From NCBI GenBank assembly GCA_018267915.1, contig JAFDXN010000031.1, positions 248,001 through 312,000 of the forward strand: a stretch of 64,000 nt of DNA, read 5' to 3'. Within the stretch, counting starts at the first letter, position 1. The number at the start of each line of letters is the position of its first letter. This document shows positions 34,673-43,490 of the stretch, one piece after another. The notes beneath the pieces are model-generated. The model was not told where the DNA came from. It searched no databases and saw only the letters and a list, made by a program, of their open reading frames with translations. Source of the stretch: Bacteroidota bacterium. Lineage in GTDB: Bacteria > Bacteroidota > Bacteroidia > Chitinophagales > Chitinophagaceae. The position numbers were made by a program, and so were the translations under genes.

Positions 34673-35371
34673 TTAACCTTCTAAGTGTATCGATATCACG
34701 ATCATCCTGGTATGCAGGTCTTCGATCGCGTTGGAGAGGTTGATATGCGTATCGCGGTAATGCTGGTCTTTAAAACCCTGGCTGATCTTAAGCTCGGGCG
34801 AAAAGATGAAGTTGGGATAATAGAACTCGAAACCAAAGCCTACATCGGCCCCGAAATCGATAGGCTGCACCTTGAGCCATTCATCGGGCCTGCGCGAGCG
34901 GGCGTTCGAAGAAAGATCATAGTCGAACTTGCCGCCCAATAGTGCATAAAAGCGGAAATTGCGGATACGCTCGCTCTTGAATTTTAGCTGCAAGGGCAGA
35001 TTCATATAAATGCTCTCGATCGATCTGTCGGCCGTGCTATCGGGTGCCATGTTGTATTTAAAGCCCTTTTCAGCAAATATCAGGCAGGGCACAAAGCGCA
35101 GGTCAATGAAGCGGTTAAGCCTAAGGTTGCCCATCAGTCCCAGGTTGAAGCCGGGTTTCCAGGTGGGGCTGGCGCGCCTTATAGTATCTGTCTCGGCAAA
35201 AGACTGCGTATAATGCACTTTATACTGCGAATAATTGAACCCGAAAGTGATACCGAAGTAGTACAGCTTCTCGTCGTGCTCGGCCATGTTAAGGGCATGG
35301 CGCTGCGCCCCTGCCCTGCTAAAAAACAGGCTGAACATAACAACAAGCGGTATGATAAAACGTGCGCGCAT
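34673..35371 (-). CDS. porT: Type IX secretion/gliding outer-membrane protein PorT (SprT)
   Basis: 232 residues with a signal peptide ending FSRAGAQ. The rest is a predicted 8-stranded outer-membrane beta-barrel: YYFGITFGFNYSQYKVHY, PGFNLGLMGNLRLNRFIDL, RFVPCLIFAEKGFKY and a C-terminal MIVISIHLEG strand fit the PorT family, which is needed for T9SS function in Porphyromonas and Flavobacterium. This agrees with the T9SS cargo genes in the window. It is transcribed toward nusG; the two ends are separated by a terminator. Alternative: another porin-family outer membrane beta-barrel protein. Confidence 0.75.
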   Translation of the reverse strand: MRARFIIPLVVMFSLFFSRAGAQRHALNMAEHDEKLYYFGITFGFNYSQYKVHYTQSFAETDTIRRASPTWKPGFNLGLMGNLRLNRFIDLRFVPCLIFAEKGFKYNMAPDSTADRSIESIYMNLPLQLKFKSERIRNFRFYALLGGKFDYDLSSNARSRRPDEWLKVQPIDFGADVGFGFEFYYPNFIFSPELKISQGFKDQHYRDTHINLSNAIEDLHTRMIVISIHLEG

Positions 35372-35464
35372 CAGGCGTATCTATATAACGTAGGCTACGA
35401 AGATACAGTATGTAGCTTAATAGAAAAATCATAGGCTGCCAACACTTCGTATTTCCCCCGCCCT

Positions 35465-35472
35465 TACCTTTG
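35465..35472 (+). promoter_or_regulatory. -7 promoter element of the peroxiredoxin gene
   Basis: TACCTTTG, 47 bases before the ATG; a clear -33 box is not seen. Confidence 0.6.
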
Positions 35473-35519
35473 GACATATACGATAAAAAATATTCCATCA
35501 CTTTTTTAAACTTATACAT

Positions 35520-36158
35520 ATGTCATTACGCTTAGGGGACACAGCTCCAGATTTTAAGGCACAAACTACCGAAGGAGAAATAAGCTTTCACGACTACCTG
35601 GGTGATAGCTGGGGCGTACTTTTCTCGCACCCTGCCGACTACACGCCGGTATGCACCACCGAGCTGGGCCGCACTGCCCAGCTGAAGGATGAATTTGCCA
35701 AACGCAACGTAAAAGTACTCGCAGTGAGCGTTGACCCACTGGATAAACACCAGGGCTGGGTGAACGACATCAACGAGACGCAGAACACCACGGTGAACTT
35801 CCCCATCATAGCGGATGCCGACAGGAATGTGGCCACCCTGTACGATATGATACACCCTGAAGCAAGCGCCACTGCTACCGTGCGTTCGCTGTTCATAATT
35901 GGTCCCGATAAAAAAGTAAAGCTCACCATCACATACCCGGCATCTACCGGTCGCAACTTTGTAGAAGTGATTCGCGTTATCGACTCACTGCAGCTTACCG
36001 CCAACCACAGCGTAGCCACGCCTGCCGACTGGAAGCACGGCGAAGACGTGATAGTAGTGCCGGCTGTATCGACCGAAGATGCTGAAAAGAAATTCCCGAA
36101 AGGATTGCGGATCGTAAAGCCCTACCTGCGCTATACACCGCAGCCGGACTTGAATTAG
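35520..36158 (+). CDS. Peroxiredoxin (1-Cys, Prx6 type)
   Basis: 212 residues. Catalytic Cys45 in PADYTPVCTTELG, the Prx6 form of the motif, with Thr42 in place. The long C-terminal part (ADWKHGEDVIVVPAVSTEDA, ending KPYLRYTPQPDLN) is typical of Prx6/1-Cys enzymes. Reduces hydrogen and organic peroxides in the cytoplasm. No signal peptide. It stands alone with its own promoter; no redox regulator is adjacent. Confidence 0.95.
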   Translation: MSLRLGDTAPDFKAQTTEGEISFHDYLGDSWGVLFSHPADYTPVCTTELGRTAQLKDEFAKRNVKVLAVSVDPLDKHQGWVNDINETQNTTVNFPIIADADRNVATLYDMIHPEASATATVRSLFIIGPDKKVKLTITYPASTGRNFVEVIRVIDSLQLTANHSVATPADWKHGEDVIVVPAVSTEDAEKKFPKGLRIVKPYLRYTPQPDLN

Positions 36159-36171
36159 GTGTCCTTAAAAA

Positions 36172-36213
36172 TTCCCCCTTGTGCGAATGCATCGTGCAAG
36201 GCGGAAGGGGGTT
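36172..36213 (-). terminator. Palindrome, terminator for the minus-strand MGMT-like gene
   Basis: CCCCCTT and AAGGGGG arms flank an inner TTGTGC / GCAA region. Read on the minus strand it is followed by AATTTTTAAGG, so it fits a terminator of the gene at 36237. Confidence 0.6.
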
Positions 36214-36236
36214 AGGGGGATGTCGTTCGTGCCAGA

Positions 36237-36656
36237 CTATACAGGTAGTCCCTCCTTCTCCCGCTGCGTGTTCACAAAGTCCATTCCGAAGCTGAGTTTT
36301 TTTGCAGCTGGCGAGTGGCTATCGATCATGCGCCAGAAGGGTGTGATCTTGCTTACCGGCTTGCCTTGCATATACTCCTCGTATGCATGCTCGGCCACTA
36401 TGCGCAGGAAGATGCCCGAGGTAACCGGGCAGGTATATTCTGTGTGATATGCTGCAGCCAGGTCTTTGCGCATCTGCTGCACAGTACCGCTATGGCCTTT
36501 GGGTATGTGCCTGATGTACGCATCCACGATCTCGGGAGTGGCTATCAGCATGCTGGCGTGCTCCGGTATATCGGCAAAGGCTTTTTCCGTTTTCTCTACC
36601 TGGGGCTTTGCACCCGGTTTCATCTTCTCAGCCCATGTTTTACGTTTGTAAGCCAT
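36237..36656 (-). CDS. MGMT-family (alkyltransferase-like) DNA-binding protein
   Basis: 139 residues. The core (KGHSGTVQQMRKDLAAAYHT, then TCPVTSGIFLRIVAEHAYEE and PFWRMI) resembles the winged-helix domain of O6-alkylguanine-DNA alkyltransferases and a Bacteroidota family annotated as MGMT family protein. The classical PCHR active site is not present; instead Cys76-Pro77 reads TCPVTSG, so direct alkyl transfer is uncertain and a role in damage recognition like the Atl proteins is possible. Stand-alone gene. Confidence 0.6.
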   Translation of the reverse strand: MAYKRKTWAEKMKPGAKPQVEKTEKAFADIPEHASMLIATPEIVDAYIRHIPKGHSGTVQQMRKDLAAAYHTEYTCPVTSGIFLRIVAEHAYEEYMQGKPVSKITPFWRMIDSHSPAAKKLSFGMDFVNTQREKEGLPV

Positions 36657-36712
36657 AGTGTCTTATTTACTGCAAATGTAGGCCGATACCCTTTAGCTGT
36701 TTATGATGGAGA

Positions 36713-37426
36713 TCACTGGCCTCGTTGCTTATTCGCCAGCTTTATGGCCTTATTAAGCGTAAAGTGATACTTGTTGATTTTGTAAAAGTGCAGCGTATCG
36801 CTGTAGAAGCGTTTGTCATTCAGCCTCGCCGTAATCCGGCTGCGCACTTCCTTGCTGCTTTTCAGGTTTTTCAGCGTTTTGTCGGCTAACATGGCTGTGG
36901 TAATGGTATCGTGCGCAACTTTAATGATGCGCACTAGCAGCCAGCCTTTCTCATTTTTATCGCCCGTGTAAGGATTGTGGTAGTGAATATTCAGGAAACG
37001 GTTCTTACCGATCGTCGACAAGTGGCCATTCCATTGCTGGTACCGCAGATTAACACCATGGTTGTCGAAATAGGTGAAGTAATACAGGTATTTCCTGTTG
37101 TCTGTTTCATTGCGGAGGTCCGCGATGGTGGGGTCTGTGGCCGAATTCCATTGCGGGCCATTTTCCTTCTTTAGCCTTTCTATTTCGCTTGCCAGGTAGT
37201 TCTCTATGCCGCCGTGTTCATTCTCTTCCGTGTGATACACATCGTGGAAGTTCTGCACTTCTACGAAGTTGGTCTTATCCGTATCCTCCGCGCAGCGCCA
37301 CATACCCAGCAGGGCGGTATCGACAGCCACTTTAGGTTTGTTATCTATCGGGTAGCGCGAATAGCTTTTGCAGCCGGTAAGACAGGCGCTCAGGAAAACA
37401 ATAAGAAGAAGATAACGGTTTTGCAT
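36713..37426 (-). CDS. Lipoprotein, unknown function
   Basis: 237 residues with signal peptide and lipobox LTGC (Cys19). The mature part contains a segment with aromatic residues and charged patches (WNGHLSTIGKNRFLNIHYHN) reminiscent of beta-rich lipocalin-like domains found in many Bacteroidota lipoproteins, then a basic helical C-terminus. No catalytic motif recognised. Its start is 137 bases from the divergent kinase gene at 37564, so the two share a regulatory region. Confidence 0.72.
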   Translation of the reverse strand: MQNRYLLLIVFLSACLTGCKSYSRYPIDNKPKVAVDTALLGMWRCAEDTDKTNFVEVQNFHDVYHTEENEHGGIENYLASEIERLKKENGPQWNSATDPTIADLRNETDNRKYLYYFTYFDNHGVNLRYQQWNGHLSTIGKNRFLNIHYHNPYTGDKNEKGWLLVRIIKVAHDTITTAMLADKTLKNLKSSKEVRSRITARLNDKRFYSDTLHFYKINKYHFTLNKAIKLANKQRGQ

Positions 37427-37563
37427 ATGCCGGTATATTGTTATGAAAGTAGTAAAAAATCCCCGGGGCGGGCAATACCGCTTCGCGTTAGCGCTTTTCC
37501 GTGTTTTTCTATGTAACTATTTGACTGTTTTTCGCACACATTTCTTACAGAGTATCTATATTA

Positions 37564-39534
37564 GTGATATTCAACAAATCGCCTTCTTTGTTTCGCAAGC
37601 TGTTCATAACATTTGTCTGTACTGGCCTGTTACTGGGTTTAGCGGCCTTCGCACAGCCCAATTCGTCAAAGACAGATAGCTTGCTGAAGCTCATCGCAGG
37701 TAAAAAGACTGCCGATACGGTAACGGTATCGCTCTATACGCAGCTTGCATGGCACTACCTCGATACCGACAGCGCTAAAACAATCGCCTACTTGCAAAAA
37801 AGCAGGGCGCTTGCACAGCAGTTAAACTATAACAAAGGCATGTGGGAAGGCTACAACAACATCGGCATGGCCTACGCCAGGTATGGCAGGATCGATACGG
37901 CCATGCGCTATTTCGATTTGGGCTTGCAGCGTGCGGAGCAAGGCAAAAACGCGCAGGTAGCCGCCAAATACAGCATCAATATAGCAAGTGTGTACCTCAA
38001 CCAGGCGAAGTATGCAGATGCTATACGTTATTACATAGCAGCGCTCAGGTACCTTGATACCCTCAATGACCGGGGCCAGGTGGCCGTTACGCAACACTGT
38101 ATTGGCATTGCATACTATTTGCTTAAGAATTATCGTTTGAGCCTCAGCTACTATGCAGCTTCGATAACTACAGAAACTAAAAGCGGCAAACCGGTGATGC
38201 TGGGCTACAGTTACAACGGTATGGGCGCAGCGTACAAGGAATTGAATAATTACGATAGTGCATTGTATTACCTTCAACAAGGCCGCGAGGTAGCGATGAA
38301 AAATGGCGACAAAGCTTTGATGAGTTCGGTGCTGTCAAATATCGGTGCCATCTATGGGCAGCAGGGCCGGACACACGAAGCCCTGGATTATCTCAACAAG
38401 GCGCTGGACCTGCAAAATGCGCTGGGTGATAAACGGGGTATTGCTGAGACAAGCATTGCTGCGGGGGATGTATTCGTGAAACTGAAAGATTACAATAAAG
38501 CATTGCAATATTATGATACGGCAAAACGGATCGCCGCTGCGATAGGATTGAACGATATTTTGAAAGAAGCATGGAAGGGTTTGTCATCAGCCTATGCTGG
38601 CCTTGGCAACTATAAAACATCTTTAGAGGCGTACAGTCAATATGCAAGTATCAAAGACTCCCTGTACACCAAAGAAAGCACTGCACAGATCGCCGAGATG
38701 CAGACCCGCTATAACACAGAGAAGAAAGAACAGGATAACAAACTGCTTCAACAGGAGAACGATATAAAAGCGCTGCAACTGGCTAAAGAGCGTAATAAAG
38801 AATATCTGCTGCTCGCCATTTTTATTTTCACGTCGTTAACTGGCTTGGTATATTACAATCGTTACAGGTTGCGGCAAAAAAATGTATTGCTGCAGGAGCG
38901 CGAGTTAAGGGCACATGCTGTATTTCGTGCGCAGGAGGATGAGAAAGCAAGATTGTCCAGACAGTTGCACGATGGAGTGGGCGCCTTGCTCTCGCTTGCA
39001 AAACTGAATATATCCGGCATTGAGTCCGATCCGGTAAATGAAAAGTTGCTGAATAGCACGAAGAAGCTGGTAGGGGATGCCATTACCGAGGTCCGCGGCA
39101 TATCGCACGAGCTGATGCCGGGTACACTTGCGAAAGCAGGGCTGAAGGCTGCACTTGAGGAAATGCTGGAGCAGATAGCTTCAGGCAACACCATGAAGAC
39201 GCAGCTGAATTATCACTTGCATGAAAAAATAGCGCCCTCTGGTGAATTGAATATTTACCGCATCGCGCAGGAGGCTTGCAACAACATCATAAAGCATGCG
39301 AAGGCGCAAAATATAGAAGTATTGTTGCGGGAAGATGGTGATCAGTTGATACTAAAAATAACAGACGATGGAGTGGGGTTCGACAAAGAGGGACTAAAAG
39401 CAGGCAACGGGCTCAATAATATCTATTCCCGTGCCGATGTAATGAAAGCAAGGGTGACCATAACCACAAATACTGGTAAGGGTACCGCGCTCAGTATTGT
39501 CATACCCATGAAACAAATAGCCTATGCAGGATGA
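37564..39534 (+). CDS. TPR-containing sensor histidine kinase (HisKA_3 / NarX-LiaS type)
   Basis: 656 residues from a GTG. Signal/anchor region (LFITFVCTGLLLGLAAFAQ), then about eight tetratricopeptide repeats (for example YNNIGMAYARYGRIDTAMRY, LSNIGAIYGQQGRTHEALDY) over residues ~45-385, a coiled coil, one membrane segment (YLLLAIFIFTSLTGLVYY), and a kinase core with HisKA_3 motif RLSRQLHDGVGALLSLAKLN, N-box QEACNNIIKHAKAQ and G1 DDGVGFD. It pairs with the LuxR-type regulator whose ATG lies 11 bases inside its 3' end. The ligand sensed by the TPR part is unknown. Confidence 0.9.
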   Translation: MIFNKSPSLFRKLFITFVCTGLLLGLAAFAQPNSSKTDSLLKLIAGKKTADTVTVSLYTQLAWHYLDTDSAKTIAYLQKSRALAQQLNYNKGMWEGYNNIGMAYARYGRIDTAMRYFDLGLQRAEQGKNAQVAAKYSINIASVYLNQAKYADAIRYYIAALRYLDTLNDRGQVAVTQHCIGIAYYLLKNYRLSLSYYAASITTETKSGKPVMLGYSYNGMGAAYKELNNYDSALYYLQQGREVAMKNGDKALMSSVLSNIGAIYGQQGRTHEALDYLNKALDLQNALGDKRGIAETSIAAGDVFVKLKDYNKALQYYDTAKRIAAAIGLNDILKEAWKGLSSAYAGLGNYKTSLEAYSQYASIKDSLYTKESTAQIAEMQTRYNTEKKEQDNKLLQQENDIKALQLAKERNKEYLLLAIFIFTSLTGLVYYNRYRLRQKNVLLQERELRAHAVFRAQEDEKARLSRQLHDGVGALLSLAKLNISGIESDPVNEKLLNSTKKLVGDAITEVRGISHELMPGTLAKAGLKAALEEMLEQIASGNTMKTQLNYHLHEKIAPSGELNIYRIAQEACNNIIKHAKAQNIEVLLREDGDQLILKITDDGVGFDKEGLKAGNGLNNIYSRADVMKARVTITTNTGKGTALSIVIPMKQIAYAG

Positions 39535-40147
39535 CCCTATAAAGTTATACCTCGTTGACGACCACACGATATTTGTCGAGGGCGTCGCCAACCTCCTGGG
39601 TAATGTGCCGGGCATACAGGTAGCAGGCTGGGGCAACAGTGCGGAAGAAGCCCTTGCCTGGTTACAGCTGCACGAAGCGGATGTGTTGGTTACCGATATC
39701 GAAATGCCGGCTACGAGCGGTATAGAGCTGACACGCATTGTGAAGGAAAAATACCCGGCCACTAAAGTGATCGCCCTCTCCATGTTCGATAAAAAGGAAA
39801 TAGTGCGTGAGTTGTTAAGCACCGGGGCTGAAGGCTACTTGCTGAAAGATATTGAGAAGAAGGAATTGGTAGAGGCCATAACGGAAGTGCATGCAGGTGC
39901 TTATTATTATAGCAGCAGCATTGCCAGTGTATTGATGAAGACCGTCGTTGCCAAAGACCTGCTGACGGCGAGAGAGAAAGAAATAATAAGGCTTATCGCA
40001 TCTGAAAAGAGCAATAAAGAAATAGCCGGAACACTGTTCATAAGTGAGCACACTGTGGAAGCGCACCGCAAAAATATCTTCCGGAAAACTGAAGCCAAAA
40101 GTATAGTGGGACTCATTAAATATGCGTACGAGAACAAATTGCTGTAG
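39524..40147 (+). CDS. NarL/FixJ-family response regulator
   Basis: 207 residues. Receiver domain with DDHTIFVEG, phospho-acceptor Asp in VLVTDIEMPATSG and Lys in YLLKDIEKKE; C-terminal LuxR-type helix-turn-helix with LTAREKEIIRLIASEKSNKE and ISEHTVEAHRKNIFRK. Partner of the HisKA_3 kinase upstream, which it overlaps by 11 bases. It may regulate the T9SS protein gene that follows 111 bases later, although no operator is evident. Confidence 0.94.
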   Translation: MQDDPIKLYLVDDHTIFVEGVANLLGNVPGIQVAGWGNSAEEALAWLQLHEADVLVTDIEMPATSGIELTRIVKEKYPATKVIALSMFDKKEIVRELLSTGAEGYLLKDIEKKELVEAITEVHAGAYYYSSSIASVLMKTVVAKDLLTAREKEIIRLIASEKSNKEIAGTLFISEHTVEAHRKNIFRKTEAKSIVGLIKYAYENKLL

Positions 40148-40258
40148 CGCTTTCTCCCCGTTATAGAGCAAAAATACCTGCCGGCAGGGATTTCAGCTGA
40201 ACCTGCATTCATAGACTTTTGTGTCCGATAGATTCACTTCATCTCAAAACACAGGTTT

Positions 40259-41596
40259 ATGAAAATAATTGCTACAAAATTCAGTTTATTGATCGCAATG
40301 AGCTTATCGCTTATCGGCACAGCTTCGGCCCAATGGGTACAGGTAGGCCCTGCTTCCGGACCCGGCTTCGATGTGTACACACTCAAGAGCAAAGGCACTG
40401 CCGAACTGTATGCCGGCGGGGCGTCGCAAAACAATAAGGGTATCTCAAAATGGGACGGCACATCCTGGACCTCTCTTGGTAAAGTAACTCCCGAGCTCAA
40501 TCAAAGCCCTTTCGGCATCAACTGCATGGTGGTGTGGAACAGCGAACTGTATGTGGGGGGTGATATCGATTCGGTAGCCGGCGTCAATGCGCACCCCGGT
40601 CTCGGTGTGTGTAAATGGGACGGCACTAACTGGGTAGCACTTGGGACAACTGCCCCCAGTATAGGCGGCGCCGACTGTATGGCTATATACAATGGTGCGC
40701 TCTATGCAGGTGGACAGAACGGGGTGGCAAAATGGGACGGCACGTCCTGGACAAGCGTCGGCACTACCGATGGTGTCAGCGCCCTGGTGGTGATGGGCAC
40801 AGACCTGTATGCAGCGGGCAGCTTTTCGCACATAGGCGCCATGAATATGGCCAACGGTGCTAAAGGTTTCGCTAAATATGATGGTACCAACTGGACCGCT
40901 TTGCCGGGGTTTTACGACACCATTGCGCAGCTGCCCGGTGTCAATGTGGCTAACGCGGCAAGTATGATACTGTTCAACAACGATCTTTGCGTGATAGGTG
41001 CGCTCGAATGGTCGGGCAATGTGCGCACAAGGGGTATAGCCCGCTGGGATGGCACTGCGTGGCACGATATGAACGGAGGCCTCACAGGCAATGGCCAGCT
41101 ATCGCAGGATTGCATGACGGTGGATGACAACCACCTGTACGTAACCGGCCCCATACAGAAGGTCAATACCACCGACGATTCTGTGTACTTGTCTGCAATG
41201 TGGGACGGTAGCACATGGCACCCTATGTTTGGTGGCAATGCGGCCTACACCAGTTTTTATGCCGCCGAGAATTTTAACGGTAACATCTATTCTGCCTATA
41301 CAGGCCTGGCAAAATGGACGGGGGCAGCAGCCGTAGCTAAGGCGCCTCTTGCTATTCCACGGGTGCAGGTTTATCCCAATCCTTCCACGGGCCTTTTAAA
41401 TATTGCGTTACCCGGCGCTATGCCTGCCGAAATAAAAGTGATGGATATGTCCGGCGCAGTCATTTATGAAGAGACATTAAAGGCACAAACTAATATGCAT
41501 AGTATCAACCTGGCCGATGCAACCGCAGGCATGTACTTTGTTATTGTAAAGCAGGGCGACAATGTGCAGGTGAAAAAAGTATCAATAGAAAAATAA
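40259..41596 (+). CDS. Secreted repeat protein with type A T9SS sorting domain
   Basis: 445 residues. Signal peptide (LIAMSLSLIGTASAQ), then about seven repeats around KWDGTSWTSLG / MWDGSTWHPMFG with YAGG or YVGG strands, which fit a beta-propeller of galactose-oxidase/Kelch-like or similar type. The last ~80 residues (VQVYPNPSTGLLNIALPG, IKVMDMSGAVIYEE, GMYFVIVKQG, KKVSIEK) are a type A T9SS sorting signal, cleaved on export. Probably secreted or surface bound; function unknown. Confidence 0.85.
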   Translation: MKIIATKFSLLIAMSLSLIGTASAQWVQVGPASGPGFDVYTLKSKGTAELYAGGASQNNKGISKWDGTSWTSLGKVTPELNQSPFGINCMVVWNSELYVGGDIDSVAGVNAHPGLGVCKWDGTNWVALGTTAPSIGGADCMAIYNGALYAGGQNGVAKWDGTSWTSVGTTDGVSALVVMGTDLYAAGSFSHIGAMNMANGAKGFAKYDGTNWTALPGFYDTIAQLPGVNVANAASMILFNNDLCVIGALEWSGNVRTRGIARWDGTAWHDMNGGLTGNGQLSQDCMTVDDNHLYVTGPIQKVNTTDDSVYLSAMWDGSTWHPMFGGNAAYTSFYAAENFNGNIYSAYTGLAKWTGAAAVAKAPLAIPRVQVYPNPSTGLLNIALPGAMPAEIKVMDMSGAVIYEETLKAQTNMHSINLADATAGMYFVIVKQGDNVQVKKVSIEK

Positions 41597-41622
41597 AAGC
41601 ATACCCCTCTTTGAATCGATCG

Positions 41623-41654
41623 CTGCCCCCCAAAATGGGTGGCAGTGTCGTTTT
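41623..41654 (+). terminator. Probable terminator of the T9SS protein gene
   Basis: CTGCCCCCC / GGGTGGCAG stem with one mismatch, AAAAT loop, followed by TGTCGTTTT. Nothing else is recognised from here to the promoter at 41767. Confidence 0.55.
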
Positions 41655-41766
41655 GAGCCTATTCCTTTACAAATTTCAACCTGCTCTCGCCGGCGCAAGT
41701 ATGTCGGGCGGCTTTGTGCAGGGCATACTTGTGCCTGGAGTGCAATATAAAATGTGGATATCCTCT

Positions 41767-41798
41767 TTTGCTATGGCGCTATATCGGTTCTACCTTTG
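41767..41798 (+). promoter_or_regulatory. Promoter of the terminase-like gene
   Basis: TTTG at 41767-41770 and TACCTTTG at 41791-41798, spacer 20, fit the Bacteroidota consensus. The predicted 5' leader is about 85-90 bases long. Confidence 0.8.
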
Positions 41799-41890
41799 TG
41801 CCGGAATTTGAATTTTTATAAACCATAAACATACTCCTATCGCTGCTTACTTCCCGCCTTCAATAAATTAGCTAAAAACAAACTATCAAT

Positions 41891-42478
41891 ATGAAAAATC
41901 AAAAGCGCTTCCACGCTAAAAATCTCTATTTGAACACGGGCCTCTCCAAGTCCGAGATAGCAGCCCGTCTCCATGTCGATCGTAAAACCATCTATCTCTG
42001 GGTCCGCGAGGGCGATTGGGACAGGCTCAAAAAGTCGGCTGAACATGTGCCCGCCATCATTGCCGAGCAGTGCTATTTTCTCATCGGTCACCTTACCTCC
42101 TATCTCCTTTCCGATATCCGGCAAAATATGCCCACTACCCATAAGGAGGCCGATACCATCCACAAGCTCGCCCTCAGCATCCGCAAGCTGCAAAACCGTA
42201 ACACTATCAATGAAAGCATGGAGTTATTCACCTTCCTGCTTGAGGATATTAAGAAAAAGGATCCCGAATCTGCCAATACGCTCCTTCCCTTCATCGAGAG
42301 CTTCGTCGAAAGGCGTTGTTCTAATTATATGGGCGATTTCCTCCCCGAAGGTTATAACCAGTATGGCGTCAGGCCCCGTGTCTACCCGCCCGATAACACC
42401 GAGCAGCAACTTGACGACCAGGCTTACCGCGAAATGGTTGAAGCGGCCAACACCCGAAACTCGAAAACCACCGCCTGA
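41891..42478 (+). CDS. Orphan terminase-small-subunit-like DNA-binding protein
   Basis: 195 residues. The N-terminal ~50 residues are a helix-turn-helix of the terminase small subunit / transposase type (GLSKSEIAARLHVDRKTIYLWVREGDWDRLKK), followed by a helical segment (residues ~55-140) like the oligomerisation part of Mu-like phage small terminases. No large terminase, portal or capsid gene is near, and the gene has its own housekeeping-type promoter, so it is either a phage remnant or a domesticated regulator. Codon use is rich in C-ending codons (CTC, TCC, ACC) compared with most of the window. Three 11-bp repeats begin at its stop. Confidence 0.65.
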   Translation: MKNQKRFHAKNLYLNTGLSKSEIAARLHVDRKTIYLWVREGDWDRLKKSAEHVPAIIAEQCYFLIGHLTSYLLSDIRQNMPTTHKEADTIHKLALSIRKLQNRNTINESMELFTFLLEDIKKKDPESANTLLPFIESFVERRCSNYMGDFLPEGYNQYGVRPRVYPPDNTEQQLDDQAYREMVEAANTRNSKTTA

Positions 42479-42479
42479 T

Positions 42480-42512
42480 GGGGCAATAATGGGGCATTTT
42501 TGGGGCATTTAT
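42480..42512 (+). repeat. Three tandem 11-bp GGGGCA repeats
   Basis: GGGGCAATAAT, GGGGCATTTTT and GGGGCATTTAT follow one another without gaps, starting at the last base of the terminase-like gene's stop region. One helical turn per unit suggests a protein-binding array, possibly for the adjacent HTH protein. Confidence 0.6.
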
Positions 42513-42523
42513 TGAAAATAATT

Positions 42524-42596
42524 ATTTGGTAATCAGTATTTTAACGAAAAATAAAAAATTAGAAAAAAACTGGGTAATATCCAATGATTACCAAAT
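42524..42596. repeat. 12-bp perfect inverted repeat
   Basis: ATTTGGTAATCA at 42524-42535 and TGATTACCAAAT at 42585-42596, 49 bases apart, enclosing A-rich sequence. After it, up to 42695, lies a stretch with repeated ATCAAC/CAACC words and no gene. Confidence 0.7.
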
Positions 42597-42695
42597 CAAC
42601 TCGATCAACCCATTCAACTACCCAACAACTGTCACCTTTATGACATTATTAACCAATCAACTGATCAACGGCTCAACCAATCAACCCCCTTTCAT

Positions 42696-42703
42696 TATAT
42701 TTG
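42696..42703 (+). promoter_or_regulatory. -7 promoter element of gldF
   Basis: TATATTTG, 27 bases before the gldF ATG; nearly identical in context (TATATTTGCACACTT) to the tuf promoter. Confidence 0.7.
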
Positions 42704-42730
42704 CACACTTCCAAAGCCATATTCTGATAC

Positions 42731-43480
42731 ATGCGCAGCATTTTCATTAAAGAGATCAGCTCTTTTTTCAGTTCCATAGTGGGTTATGTGGCAGTGCTGG
42801 TATTCCTCGTGGCCTGCGGCCTCTTCCTCTGGATACTTCCCGATACCGGCATCCTCGACTATGGCTATGCCTCGCTCGATCGTTTTTTCGAGATAGCCCC
42901 CTGGTTGCTGATGCTGCTCATACCCGCCATCACCATGCGCTCCTTTGCCGATGAGTTTCGCGATGGCACTATCGAGTGGCTCTCTACCAAGCCCCTTACC
43001 GATCTCGATATCATTATCGGTAAGTACCTGGCCACGGTGGCGCTCGTGGTTTTCGCACTCCTGCCCACGCTTATTTATGTCTATACGGTTGGTAACCTTT
43101 CCGCTATTCCCCACAATCTCGATACCGGCGCCATCATCGGTTCCTACATTGGCCTGTTCTTCCTGGCAGCCGGCTTTACGGCTGTAGGCGTTTTTTGTTC
43201 TTCGCTCACCAGCAATCAGGTCGTCGGCTTCCTTGTAGCGCTTTTCGCTTGTTACTTGCTCTACTACGGCTTCGAGGCCCTGGGTAAGTTGCCGGCCCTA
43301 AGCGGCGGGCTCGACTATTACCTTGGTCTCATCGGTATCTCCTTCCATTACAATTCCATCAGCCGTGGCCTGGTCGACAGTCGCGACGTGCTTTATTTTT
43401 TATCGGTTATCATCCTTTTTATATCGCTCACGCGTCTTTCTCTTAACCGCCGCACTTGGGACACGGCACAGCAAGGCTGA
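42731..43480 (+). CDS. gldF: Gliding motility ABC transporter permease GldF
   Basis: 249 residues with six membrane segments and the GldF N-terminus MRSIFIKEISSFFSSIVGY. The cytoplasmic EFRDGTIEWLSTKPLTDLDIIIGKY segment is the ABC-2 permease EAA-like signature. GldF works with GldG and the ATPase GldA (not in window) in the ABC complex linked to gliding and T9SS in Bacteroidota. Codon use is like the preceding gene, C-rich. gldG starts 10 bases after its stop. Confidence 0.93.
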   Translation: MRSIFIKEISSFFSSIVGYVAVLVFLVACGLFLWILPDTGILDYGYASLDRFFEIAPWLLMLLIPAITMRSFADEFRDGTIEWLSTKPLTDLDIIIGKYLATVALVVFALLPTLIYVYTVGNLSAIPHNLDTGAIIGSYIGLFFLAAGFTAVGVFCSSLTSNQVVGFLVALFACYLLYYGFEALGKLPALSGGLDYYLGLIGISFHYNSISRGLVDSRDVLYFLSVIILFISLTRLSLNRRTWDTAQQG

Positions 43481-43490
43481 GCATTAGTAT

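Noticed and set aside
41891-42478. Prophage
   Set aside because: Only a small-terminase-like gene is present; no capsid, portal, tail, lysis or integrase gene within the neighbouring 20 kb.
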